Program-made: the position numbers and the translations under genes
Shown here: piece by piece, positions 1-6,106 of the stretch
Numbering within the stretch: position 1 is the first letter of the stretch
Layout: each line of letters begins with the position of its first letter
The notes under the pieces: model-generated
The model's input: the letters and a program-made list of their open reading frames with translations, nothing else
Database searches by the model: none
Told to the model about the DNA's origin: nothing
Origin: JAJFKJ01 sp964443025
GTDB taxonomy: Bacteria > Pseudomonadota > Gammaproteobacteria > JABCZS01
DNA length: 20,432 nt
Direction: 5' to 3'
Assembly (NCBI GenBank): GCA_964443025.1
Contig: CAYUEL010000021.1
Coordinates: 1-20,432, forward strand

Positions 1-1
1 C

Positions 2-424
2 GTGGTTAATTTAAATGCCGTTGCTGTAGCTGGCGATCTCAAAAATTATATTACCATTAAAAACAGATTAATAGCCGATACCAAGCCTTCTACTACTTAC
101 ACGCAACCCTGGGGTATGACGCAGGCGTTATCGGTGGTACCACGTACCGATTATCCCGCATGGATTCATTATTGGGCATTGCGAGCGATGATAGCTAATC
201 GAGATTATCTTGTAATGGAGCCGCTCGAAAAAGCTGCAACCTCTATTTTAGCTTTGCAAGATCCATCCAAGTTAACACCCAGTGAAAAAGAAGATTCAGC
301 GTTTGTTAAAAGTATTGAAAAAGATTATGCATTAGGTAGCGTTAATCGCGAATGGATACAACAAGAACAGGAGTCTAATCCTGATCCTAATTTCTTGAAT
401 GGATTTTTTAGATCTAAAATGTGA
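2..424 (+). CDS. C-terminal part of an unrecognised protein (5' end outside window)
   Basis: The reading frame is open from the window edge (a GTG codon at 2-4 is probably internal) to a TGA at 422-424, giving about 140 residues. I do not recognise the family. The visible part is soluble-looking and has no clear membrane segment. It holds an aromatic stretch around residues 50-62 (PAWIHYWALRAM) and an acidic, Asn/Pro-rich tail ending in GFFRSKM. The stop lies 2 bases before the large inverted repeat at 427-574, so that repeat may end the transcript. The true length and N-terminal domains cannot be seen, and no function is assigned. Confidence 0.6.
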   Translation: MVNLNAVAVAGDLKNYITIKNRLIADTKPSTTYTQPWGMTQALSVVPRTDYPAWIHYWALRAMIANRDYLVMEPLEKAATSILALQDPSKLTPSEKEDSAFVKSIEKDYALGSVNREWIQQEQESNPDPNFLNGFFRSKM

Positions 425-426
425 AG

Positions 427-574
427 CCGTCATTCCCGCCCCTTACCTCATCCCCGCCCATTACCCGTCATCCCCGCGCAGGCGGGGAACCAGCGTTTGT
501 AATTCTCCTGGGTTCCCGCCTTCGCGGGAATGACGTAAGGGGCGGGGATAACGGGTAAAAGGCGGGAATGACGG
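427..574. repeat. Long imperfect inverted repeat (REP/MITE-like), possible terminator
   Basis: Two arms of about 67 bp (427-493 and about 508-574) are near-complementary around a loop of roughly 14 bases. Each arm is built from short units such as GTCATTCCCGC, TCATCCCCGCC and CCCGCGCAGGCGGGG. The element is far richer in G+C than its surroundings. Transcribed, it would fold into one long hairpin with a nested small hairpin (CCCGC-GCAG-GCGGG). Units of this kind are common dispersed intergenic repeats in proteobacteria. It starts 2 bases after the stop of the upstream gene, so it may also terminate or protect that mRNA. There is no T-run straight after the hairpin; the nearest is at about 600-605. 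Confidence 0.8.
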
Positions 575-633
575 GGAATAACACTTCTTCGCACATTTCT
601 TTTTTATCTCATTGATTTACCTCTCTTATTAGC

Positions 634-652
634 TTATCAACAAACTTGATAA
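634..652. repeat. Small perfect inverted repeat over the putative -35 of the DUF883-like gene
   Basis: TTATCAA (634-640) and TTGATAA (646-652) are perfect inverted copies separated by CAAAC. The right arm contains the candidate -35 hexamer TTGATA, so a dimeric regulator could bind here. Nothing else identifies the regulator. Confidence 0.35.
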
Positions 653-673
653 ATAGCAGCCTTGTGCAATACT
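646..673 (+). promoter_or_regulatory. Candidate promoter for the yqjDEK-like cluster
   Basis: TTGATA (646-651) is followed after 16 bases by AATACT (668-673), which is preceded by TGC (665-667), giving an extended -10. The predicted start at about 680 leaves a 5' leader of about 32 bases before the ATG at 712. Found by eye only. Confidence 0.4.
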
Positions 674-711
674 TGAACTATCACTGTTGTAACTCATGTG
701 GGAGTAAAATC

Positions 712-915
712 ATGGCAAGACCAATCGAAGATATTAAATCAAACGCGTTCAGCGAAAGACGTATGCATCAATTTACAGAAAAAGCTCATGAACTTGAGCA
801 CGAAGTTGAACTGTATGCTCGTCAAACAGAAAAATACATTAAAAATAATCCTGTTAAAGCTACTATTATTGCAGGTGTTTTAGGAATATTAGTAGGTAAA
901 TTATTATCAAAATAG
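712..915 (+). CDS. Short DUF883/ElaB-YqjD-like tail-anchored membrane protein
   Basis: This 67-residue protein has a charged, helical N-terminal part (residues 1-43, Glu/Lys/His-rich, likely coiled coil). After a short NNPVK linker comes one C-terminal membrane helix with Gly/Leu spacing (IIAGVLGILVGKLLSK). That pattern (basic/Pro linker plus a GxxxG-type terminal helix) is the hallmark of the DUF883 family, which includes E. coli YqjD, ElaB and YgaM, inner-membrane proteins reported to bind ribosomes in stationary phase. It is shorter than YqjD (about 100 aa) because the N-terminal stalk is reduced. I chose the ATG at 712 because GGGAG (700-704) sits at proper distance; an upstream in-frame start at 646 would lie inside the promoter. 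The next gene starts 9 bases after the stop, so an operon is likely. Confidence 0.7.
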   Translation: MARPIEDIKSNAFSERRMHQFTEKAHELEHEVELYARQTEKYIKNNPVKATIIAGVLGILVGKLLSK

Positions 916-924
916 GATAGCTCT

Positions 925-1291
925 ATGATGCAAGAACTGGAGCAAATGGGACTTGCGTGGCTAATATTAATCAGAGAGCAATTTAAATTATTTACCCTGG
1001 AAGCAAAGCTCGCCAAAATGAGCTTTGTTCCAGCATTGATATGCACATTTGCCCTCNNNNNNNNNNTTAAGCACTTGGATTTGCGCACTTGCTTTAGCAG
1101 GTTACTGTTTATATTATCTTACGGCAAATCTGTGGGTTCCACTGATATCTCTTTTTATCCTTAATGTAGGTTTATTAGTGACCGTTGTTTTATTGTTAAA
1201 ACGTTATTTACAACGGATGTCATTTCAATACACTCGAGCACAGTTCCATGAAAACAAACAACTTGAACAAACAGATCAAGCAATCAGTTAA
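925..1291 (+). CDS. YqjE-like phage-holin superfamily III membrane protein, interrupted by an assembly gap
   Basis: The N-terminal part (MMQELEQMGLAWLILIREQF...) reads in one frame up to ten N at 1057-1066. A second frame resumes after the N, contains two hydrophobic helices, and ends in a charged tail (QLEQTDQAIS) with TAA at 1289-1291. The two halves are one base out of frame only because the N run is a placeholder: a real gap of 9 or 12 bases would give a continuous protein of about 121 residues, the usual size of YqjE-like proteins (PF07332). An amphipathic N-terminal helix followed by a hydrophobic hairpin also fits. An AGGATAG site overlapping the end of the previous gene can serve as ribosome binding site. 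The function in this family is unknown; a role at the inner membrane with YqjD is inferred from position. Confidence 0.6.
1057..1066. other. Assembly gap (10 N)
   Basis: Ten consecutive N break the YqjE-like gene. The length is probably nominal, since the flanking reading frames do not match with exactly ten bases. Confidence 0.98.
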
Positions 1292-1469
1292 TAAAATTCA
1301 TGATACACAAAATCAGCTGATGCAAGTGCGATCCCGTTTTACCCTTCAACTTCAAGAAGATCCTGAGGTTATTTATCTCAGTGTCTTATGTGCTTTCTAT
1401 CTAGGATACAAAATCCACGATAAAATAAGTACGGTTCAGTTAATCACGCTTCCCGCTAAAATGCTGTGA
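1248..1469 (+). CDS. Small hypothetical protein in the YqjK position
   Basis: This 73-residue protein has a polar, Gln/Lys/Asn-rich helical N-terminal half (residues 1-40) and a short hydrophobic stretch (VIYLSVLCAFYLGYKI). Its start overlaps the end of the YqjE-like gene by 44 bases, which implies translational coupling; I see no strong ribosome binding site before it. In E. coli the third gene of the yqjD-yqjE-yqjK operon codes for a comparable short protein with a polar N-terminus and a hydrophobic segment. The homology claim rests on order and general character, not on a recognised motif. It ends in TGA at 1467-1469, just before the promoter of the MFS gene. Confidence 0.55.
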   Translation: MKTNNLNKQIKQSVNKIHDTQNQLMQVRSRFTLQLQEDPEVIYLSVLCAFYLGYKIHDKISTVQLITLPAKML

Positions 1470-1486
1470 GACCCCTCGCTTTTTTG

Positions 1487-1495
1487 TGCTACACT
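1487..1495 (+). promoter_or_regulatory. Candidate extended -10 promoter for the MFS/DUF502 operon
   Basis: TGC-TACACT forms an extended -10 element 47 bases before the MFS start codon at 1543, with no clear -35. The predicted transcription start is about 1502. The same TGC-TAnnnT arrangement recurs before other genes in the window. Confidence 0.4.
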
Positions 1496-1542
1496 CCATT
1501 CTGACATTCCGCGCAAAGCAAGGAATCCCTAGGGCATTAAAT

Positions 1543-2739
1543 ATGGCAAGTAATCATAAAGGCACGTTTCTATTCGTGGTTATTGTATTAACCTCGCTTT
1601 GCTATTTTGCAACTGACGTATACATGCCCGCCTTACCCAGTATGACCCTTGATCTCAATACCACTATTTCCCAAGCGCAATTAACCATTGCCGTATACAT
1701 GTTTAGTTTCGGGATTGGACCTTTATTTTTTGGTCCACTCTCCGATAGTTATGGCCGTAAACCCACCGCTTTAATAGGCATCGTATTAGCGATTGTAAGC
1801 ACATTGGTGTGTATTTGGGCTAATAATATTTACCTTATTATTGGTGCACGGTTTTTTCAAGGCATTGGCTTAAGCGCTGTTGTGACAGTGGCACGAGCGG
1901 TTATCCCCGATCGTTACCATGGAAAAGAAATGGCCACGTTTAATTCAACCATTGCCATTGTTATGCCTGTGATTTTAGCAATTGCCCCCACCGTTGGGGG
2001 AATCTTAAACGATCTCTATGGTTGGCGTATCATATTTGTTTTTCTAGTAGCTTATCTTTTATTTGCTTTACTTCTTGTAATATACACATTACCTGAAACG
2101 CTTCAAAATCCATCTAAGTTTTCCCTTCGTTTAAGCAAATATACTGAACTATTAACAAATCGCCGCTTTATGTATTGGTGTTTAATCCCGCCTTTAGTAT
2201 CCATAGGTATTGGCGGATTTATTACGGCAGGTCCATTTTTATTTCAAAATGTATTAGGAATGACGGCCACGCATTTTGGTATGCTTTCACTCATCATTGG
2301 AGTATCGCTTTTTATATTTGCCATTGTAAATACGCAACTATTAAAATATGTAGATACGGCTAAATTAATTTATTTTGGCAGTTTATTGCAAATACTATCT
2401 GGGTTGTTTTTGATTACGACATTAATATTCAACCATCTAAGTATTTACAGTTTGCTCATTACTTGTCTCGTTTATTTCAGCAGTCTCCCATTCACGTTTC
2501 CTAATGGAATATCTCTCGCTTTTGATACATTGAAGCAAAATTATGGGATTGCAGGTGCATTCTTTTCAACCCTACAGGTTTTATTTATGTTTGTAGCCAG
2601 CATGGTGTTTTCATTGCTACCAGCAGATACCGCTTATCCATTGGCAATATCATTTGTTTTTGTGGGTTTATTAAGTTACTATTGTTTATACATGCAGCGG
2701 CGCTTAGGATCTGACGACGCTTTGCCGGAGGAGATTTAA
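1543..2739 (+). CDS. Bcr/CflA-type multidrug efflux MFS transporter
   Basis: This 398-residue inner-membrane protein has about 12 hydrophobic segments, the normal size and topology of the Bcr/CflA (DHA1) drug:proton antiporters. Family signatures are visible: DVYMPALPSM in the first helix region, motif A as GPLSDSYGRKP between helices 2 and 3, and RFFQGIGLSAVV for helix 4 with its RxxQG core. Substrates in the family include bicyclomycin, chloramphenicol and sulfonamides; the actual substrate cannot be read from sequence. I chose ATG 1543 with AGGG nine bases upstream; a GTG at 1486 in the same frame lies inside the predicted promoter and would add a non-membrane leader. The stop is one base before the DUF502 start, so the two form an operon. 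Confidence 0.9.
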   Translation: MASNHKGTFLFVVIVLTSLCYFATDVYMPALPSMTLDLNTTISQAQLTIAVYMFSFGIGPLFFGPLSDSYGRKPTALIGIVLAIVSTLVCIWANNIYLIIGARFFQGIGLSAVVTVARAVIPDRYHGKEMATFNSTIAIVMPVILAIAPTVGGILNDLYGWRIIFVFLVAYLLFALLLVIYTLPETLQNPSKFSLRLSKYTELLTNRRFMYWCLIPPLVSIGIGGFITAGPFLFQNVLGMTATHFGMLSLIIGVSLFIFAIVNTQLLKYVDTAKLIYFGSLLQILSGLFLITTLIFNHLSIYSLLITCLVYFSSLPFTFPNGISLAFDTLKQNYGIAGAFFSTLQVLFMFVASMVFSLLPADTAYPLAISFVFVGLLSYYCLYMQRRLGSDDALPEEI

Positions 2740-2740
2740 T

Positions 2741-3334
2741 ATGATGGTTAAAAATGTATACAGTATATTTTTGAAAGGTTTATTGGCCATTCTGCCTATT
2801 GCTATTACCGTATACTTTTTTGTATGGTTGGTTAAATTTATTGAATCGATGTTCGCCTGGCTCGCTAGGCTTATATTACCAGCGGAATGGTACGCACCGG
2901 GTATTGGATTTGCCCTTGGAATAGTAACCATCTTCTTTATTGGACTTGCCCTGCAATTTTGGTTAACTCGAGCATTAGCCGGCTGGTGTGAATCATTGCT
3001 TCAGCGCGCACCTGTAGTATCAGACATCTATGATTCTGTTAAAGATATGATTAAATATTTTACCGATAAGGGTGATCAAAATGCAGCGCAAGTAGTGATG
3101 GTAACTTGCTCGCGCGATCCAGAAATTAAATTAATTGGTATTGTAACGCGAGATAATTTTGAGAATGCACCTAAAGGCATTGGCGGGGAACAAATTATTT
3201 CTGTTTATTTGCCCATGAGTTATCAAATTGGCGGCTATACAATTTACATTGATAAGAGCCATTGCACACCTATTGAAATGCGCAAAAAAGACGCTATTAA
3301 ATGGGTTATCATGGGCGGAGTTGAAGCTAAGTAA
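2741..3334 (+). CDS. DUF502 family inner-membrane protein
   Basis: This 197-residue protein matches DUF502 in length and layout. It has a first membrane helix at about residues 8-28 (KGLLAILPIAITVYFF), a second at about 46-70, then a soluble domain containing PVVSDIYDSVKDMIKYF. It ends with the conserved block ISVYLP...GGYTIYIDKSHCTPIEM and DAIKWVIMGGV. Related proteins are uncharacterised membrane proteins found in bacteria and plants (COV/LCV family). A strong GGAGGAG ribosome site (2727-2733) lies inside the end of the MFS gene, seven bases before ATG 2741; a second ATG at 2744 is possible. The 3' end overlaps the convergent MarC gene by 8 bases. Confidence 0.88.
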   Translation: MMVKNVYSIFLKGLLAILPIAITVYFFVWLVKFIESMFAWLARLILPAEWYAPGIGFALGIVTIFFIGLALQFWLTRALAGWCESLLQRAPVVSDIYDSVKDMIKYFTDKGDQNAAQVVMVTCSRDPEIKLIGIVTRDNFENAPKGIGGEQIISVYLPMSYQIGGYTIYIDKSHCTPIEMRKKDAIKWVIMGGVEAK

Positions 3335-3932
3335 AAACTCCACCAAACGGTTGGTAAATTAATTGCACAGATAATGCAGCAAGGATTAGCCCCATCACAC
3401 GGATTAAAATAGAGGCACCATTAGTGCCGATAACACGTAATATCTGTGTTGCGCCCAACATCATGACGAATGTAAACCCCAATACTACCACTAACATGGC
3501 GACCGTTCCCATTTGTGTCATGACAGGATAAACATCGTTATCCGTTAAAACAATTGCAGCGGTAATCGCACCTGGACTTGCAATGGATGGTACAGCCAAA
3601 GGAAATACAGCAATATCATGTCCTTTCTCAGGAGGTATATCTAACGTATTTTCTAAACTACCAAAAATCATTTTTAAGCCAAATAAAAATAAGACAATAC
3701 CCCCGGCAATTTGCAAAGCCTGCAATTGGATTCCCATGGTTTTTAAAAGAATTTGGCCCAATGCCACTGCGCCGACAAGAATGATAGTAGAATAAATAGT
3801 GGCTTTTAATGCTGTATATCTACGTTGAGTCGCTGTCATTTTAGCCGTTAAGGCAGCAAACACCACAAGAGTACCAATGGGATCGATTGTCGCCCAAAGG
3901 AGTACGAAGTCGCTGATAAGCTTCTCTGACAT
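3327..3932 (-). CDS. MarC family integral membrane protein
   Basis: This 201-residue protein has six predicted membrane helices and clear MarC/UPF0056 motifs: the early DPIGTLVVF (Asp17), the mid-protein QIAGGIVLFLFGLKMI, and AVFPLAVPSIASPGAITAA, equivalent to the PLAxPxxxGPGAI block. E. coli MarC was once linked to antibiotic resistance but this was later withdrawn; the true role is unknown. ATG at 3930-3932 is preceded by GGAAGGA at good spacing. Upstream is an extended -10 with a perfect TATAAT (minus strand, 3959-3964). The gene diverges from the NlpC/P60 gene and its 3' end overlaps DUF502. Confidence 0.9.
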   Translation of the reverse strand: MSEKLISDFVLLWATIDPIGTLVVFAALTAKMTATQRRYTALKATIYSTIILVGAVALGQILLKTMGIQLQALQIAGGIVLFLFGLKMIFGSLENTLDIPPEKGHDIAVFPLAVPSIASPGAITAAIVLTDNDVYPVMTQMGTVAMLVVVLGFTFVMMLGATQILRVIGTNGASILIRVMGLILAALSVQLIYQPFGGVFT

Positions 3933-3958
3933 TGTTATTATCCTTCCTGGTACTAAGA

Positions 3959-3988
3959 ATTATATCAGGTAATCGGCAGGTATTCCAA
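3959..3988 (-). promoter_or_regulatory. MarC promoter (extended -10, consensus TATAAT)
   Basis: On the minus strand TTGGAA (3983-3988) and TATAAT (3959-3964) are separated by 18 bases, and TGA precedes the TATAAT (TGnTATAAT). The predicted start is at about 3952, with a leader of about 20 bases to the ATG at 3932. Confidence 0.65.
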
Positions 3989-4010
3989 AAACCTTAAACT
4001 TTGCTATGAT
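3983..4010 (+). promoter_or_regulatory. Divergent promoter for the NlpC/P60-rhomboid pair, sharing its -35 with MarC
   Basis: TGC-TATGAT (4002-4010) is a strong extended -10. The only plausible -35, TTCCAA (3983-3988, 16-base spacer), is the reverse complement of the MarC -35. The expected transcription start at about 4017 is next to the ATG at 4018, so the message would be leaderless or nearly so. Confidence 0.5.
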
Positions 4011-4017
4011 GGTTCCT

Positions 4018-5457
4018 ATGGATAAATTACTCGTACGGATTACGCTTCTTGTACTACTTGTGCTCAAACCAGCCTTAACGCTGGCCACACTCGTTGAACC
4101 TCAGCTTTTTGATTTTACGTTAACCCCTCACTATAACGACCCTAATTATTGGGCATCCAAAGATAGTAATGGCCTTACAGTTTCTTTGATGACCCCAACG
4201 GCTCAATTACAACAATTCCGTCGCTTTAAAACAAAGTGGTTTGCGCCCTGGGATGAATCAACCATCCAACGTGTCACAAAAGATGAGCGTTACCCCACTC
4301 TGCTTAAAAGCTTAAATAACCGTTTTCGCAATGACATTCAATATGCCATTACCTGTTCAAAAACTGCAAATTGTAAAGCACCGTTAATGCAAAGTAATTT
4401 TCGCCCATTTACTAATGAATGGTTTGCAGACATTGAACGAAATGTTGATGTGCAACAATTTGAGAAACTTCGTTACGATCCCAATCATCGTGCCATTATA
4501 ATTCACAACAGCTTAGTGCGTGTCTTTCCTGTGCACGATCCCTATTATGAACGTGAAAAAAACGTAGGATTGATTCATCCATTTGATCGTTTACAAATGT
4601 CAACCGTTTGGGCTGGAACGCCTGTTTATATTCTTGGAACAACACAAGATCAAGCGTGGCATTATATTTATACACACAGCTTTTCAGGTTGGGTTCCAGC
4701 GCAACACGTTAATCCAGTGGATGATGATTTCATTGAAGAATGGCAGAGAAACAATTCAGAATTAATTGCTGTGATGAAAAATGACACCAGTTTAATCAAC
4801 AATGCCAATCGAAGATTTATCACACAAATTGGAATTGGTGCAGTGTTACCAGGGGAAAAATCAGGGGATACCATGATTGTAGATGTGCCCATTATTGATA
4901 AGCAAGGCCAAACGCATATCGTTCATGCGACACTGAAAAACACAGATAACGCTATCACTGCCCTTCCCGTTCCTATTCCAGCCACACGTGAAAATTTTGC
5001 TTATTTATTGCAAGATATGGTGAATAAGCCTTACGGTTGGGGTGGTACATCGTTTTACCATGATTGTTCGCAAGAACTTAAAAATTTATATGCACCCTTT
5101 GGTATTTGGTTAGCGCGTAATTCACGTGCTCAAATGGATAATGTTCGTGTGGTTAAATTAGATGATCAACGCTCGCTTAATCAACGTCTAAATTACTTAC
5201 GTAATAACGGCAAGCCTTTTTTAACATTAGTTTACGTCGGCGGCCATATTATGTTATACGTCGGTGAGGATGATAATAATATGCCCGTGTTTTATCAAAA
5301 TGTTTGGTACGTTTGGAAAAAAGATGAACCTAATGTGCAAGTTATTGGACAATCATTGTTTTTACCCGCCGATGTTAAGGCATCGAATACTTATTCCTTA
5401 CTTGATGCTGATGCATCGGATTATTTTTGGGTAGGCTTTCTGGATGAACCCATCTGA
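4018..5457 (+). CDS. Exported SH3-domain NlpC/P60 cell-wall endopeptidase
   Basis: This 479-residue protein starts with a typical signal peptide (MDKLLVRITLLVLLVLKPA, cleavage near ALTLA). A lineage-specific N-terminal region follows (to about residue 160), then an SH3b-like domain (about 165-240, with ...HSFSGWVPAQHV), a second SH3-like stretch, and a C-terminal NlpC/P60 domain. The catalytic Cys (codon 5065-5067, residue 350) is in YGWGG...HDCSQ and the catalytic His (codon 5245-5247, residue 410) in VGGHIMLY. This is the layout of gamma-D-glutamyl-diamino acid endopeptidases that cut peptidoglycan stem peptides in the periplasm. The usual DCSG is DCSQ here. ATG at 4006 and 4009 also exist but would lie within the -10 box. 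The stop overlaps the rhomboid start by one base. Confidence 0.88.
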   Translation: MDKLLVRITLLVLLVLKPALTLATLVEPQLFDFTLTPHYNDPNYWASKDSNGLTVSLMTPTAQLQQFRRFKTKWFAPWDESTIQRVTKDERYPTLLKSLNNRFRNDIQYAITCSKTANCKAPLMQSNFRPFTNEWFADIERNVDVQQFEKLRYDPNHRAIIIHNSLVRVFPVHDPYYEREKNVGLIHPFDRLQMSTVWAGTPVYILGTTQDQAWHYIYTHSFSGWVPAQHVNPVDDDFIEEWQRNNSELIAVMKNDTSLINNANRRFITQIGIGAVLPGEKSGDTMIVDVPIIDKQGQTHIVHATLKNTDNAITALPVPIPATRENFAYLLQDMVNKPYGWGGTSFYHDCSQELKNLYAPFGIWLARNSRAQMDNVRVVKLDDQRSLNQRLNYLRNNGKPFLTLVYVGGHIMLYVGEDDNNMPVFYQNVWYVWKKDEPNVQVIGQSLFLPADVKASNTYSLLDADASDYFWVGFLDEPI

Positions 5458-6053
5458 TGAATTCATTTATTGATGCGCTTCAACAACTTGTTAATACCAT
5501 GCAAGAGCATGCAATTTTTGCGCTTGAAATTATCGCTCTACTATGGATCATTCAAGGATTGAATTATTTGGTCCATTACCGTTTGAATGTTTTAGGTATT
5601 TATCCGCGTCATGTTTCCGGTCTTATCGGTATTTTCTTTGCGCCTCTACTTCATGGGCATTCAACGCATTTATTTTTTAATTCCATCCCGTTATTTTTGC
5701 TTTTAACATTAATGCTTAATAAAGGCGTTGAACCATTCATGCTGATTACCTTGAACATTGCCGTTTTGGGTGGTCTGGCCACGTGGCTTTTTGGGCGTAA
5801 AGCGCGCCATGTGGGCTCAAGCGGTGTTATTATGGGTTATATGGGGTATTTGCTGATGCAAGCCTATTTTAGCCCGAGCGTATCCACCTTGATTTTAGGG
5901 GCGCTAGCGTTGTATTACTGTGGTAGTATTTTATTGCACCTAATCCCCTCGGACGAGAAAAGCTCTTGGGAAGGCCATATTTTTGGCTTTGTGGCCGGAG
6001 CGGTAGTAGCTTATGGATGGACAATAATTCCTCCAAGCTTTTCAATAGGTTAG
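5457..6053 (+). CDS. Rhomboid family intramembrane serine protease
   Basis: This 198-residue polytopic membrane protein carries the rhomboid signature. HGHSTHLFFN matches the HxxxxHxxxN motif of helix 2, GSSG (residues 120-123) carries the nucleophile Ser122 (GxSG), and the second dyad residue His174 is in GHIFGFVAGA. Both catalytic residues are present, so it should be active in cleaving membrane-spanning substrates in the inner membrane. The substrate is unknown. The ATG overlaps the stop of the NlpC/P60 gene (TGATG), so translation is coupled and both proteins are made together. Six membrane helices fit the basic bacterial form. Confidence 0.88.
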   Translation: MNSFIDALQQLVNTMQEHAIFALEIIALLWIIQGLNYLVHYRLNVLGIYPRHVSGLIGIFFAPLLHGHSTHLFFNSIPLFLLLTLMLNKGVEPFMLITLNIAVLGGLATWLFGRKARHVGSSGVIMGYMGYLLMQAYFSPSVSTLILGALALYYCGSILLHLIPSDEKSSWEGHIFGFVAGAVVAYGWTIIPPSFSIG

Positions 6054-6056
6054 AAA

Positions 6057-6085
6057 TTGCATTTGCCAGAAATAGCTGGTAAACT
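6057..6085 (+). promoter_or_regulatory. Candidate promoter for the 608-aa membrane protein
   Basis: TTGCAT (6057-6062), 17 bases, then TAAACT (6080-6085) preceded by TGG (6077-6079), an extended -10. It starts 3 bases after the rhomboid stop, so the next gene can be transcribed on its own. The predicted start at about 6092 is just at the ribosome site. Confidence 0.5.
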
Positions 6086-6106
6086 AGTTAAAAGAGGACT
6101 ATTTTT

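Noticed and set aside
427..574. Possible CRISPR array from repeated GTCATTCCCGC units
   Set aside because: The units are in inverted orientation, with uneven short spacing and no unique spacers; they form a hairpin, not a direct-repeat array.
646..711. ATT/TTG-region upstream start for the DUF883-like gene
   Set aside because: The segment overlaps the promoter hexamers and inverted repeat, and GGGAG points to ATG 712.
822..1088. Minus-strand reading frame across the N run
   Set aside because: It is antisense to the yqjDE-like genes, contains the gap and has no ribosome site or family features.
1486..1542. GTG start for the MFS transporter
   Set aside because: It lies inside the predicted -10 element, lacks a ribosome site and adds a non-conserved leader; ATG 1543 fits the family length.
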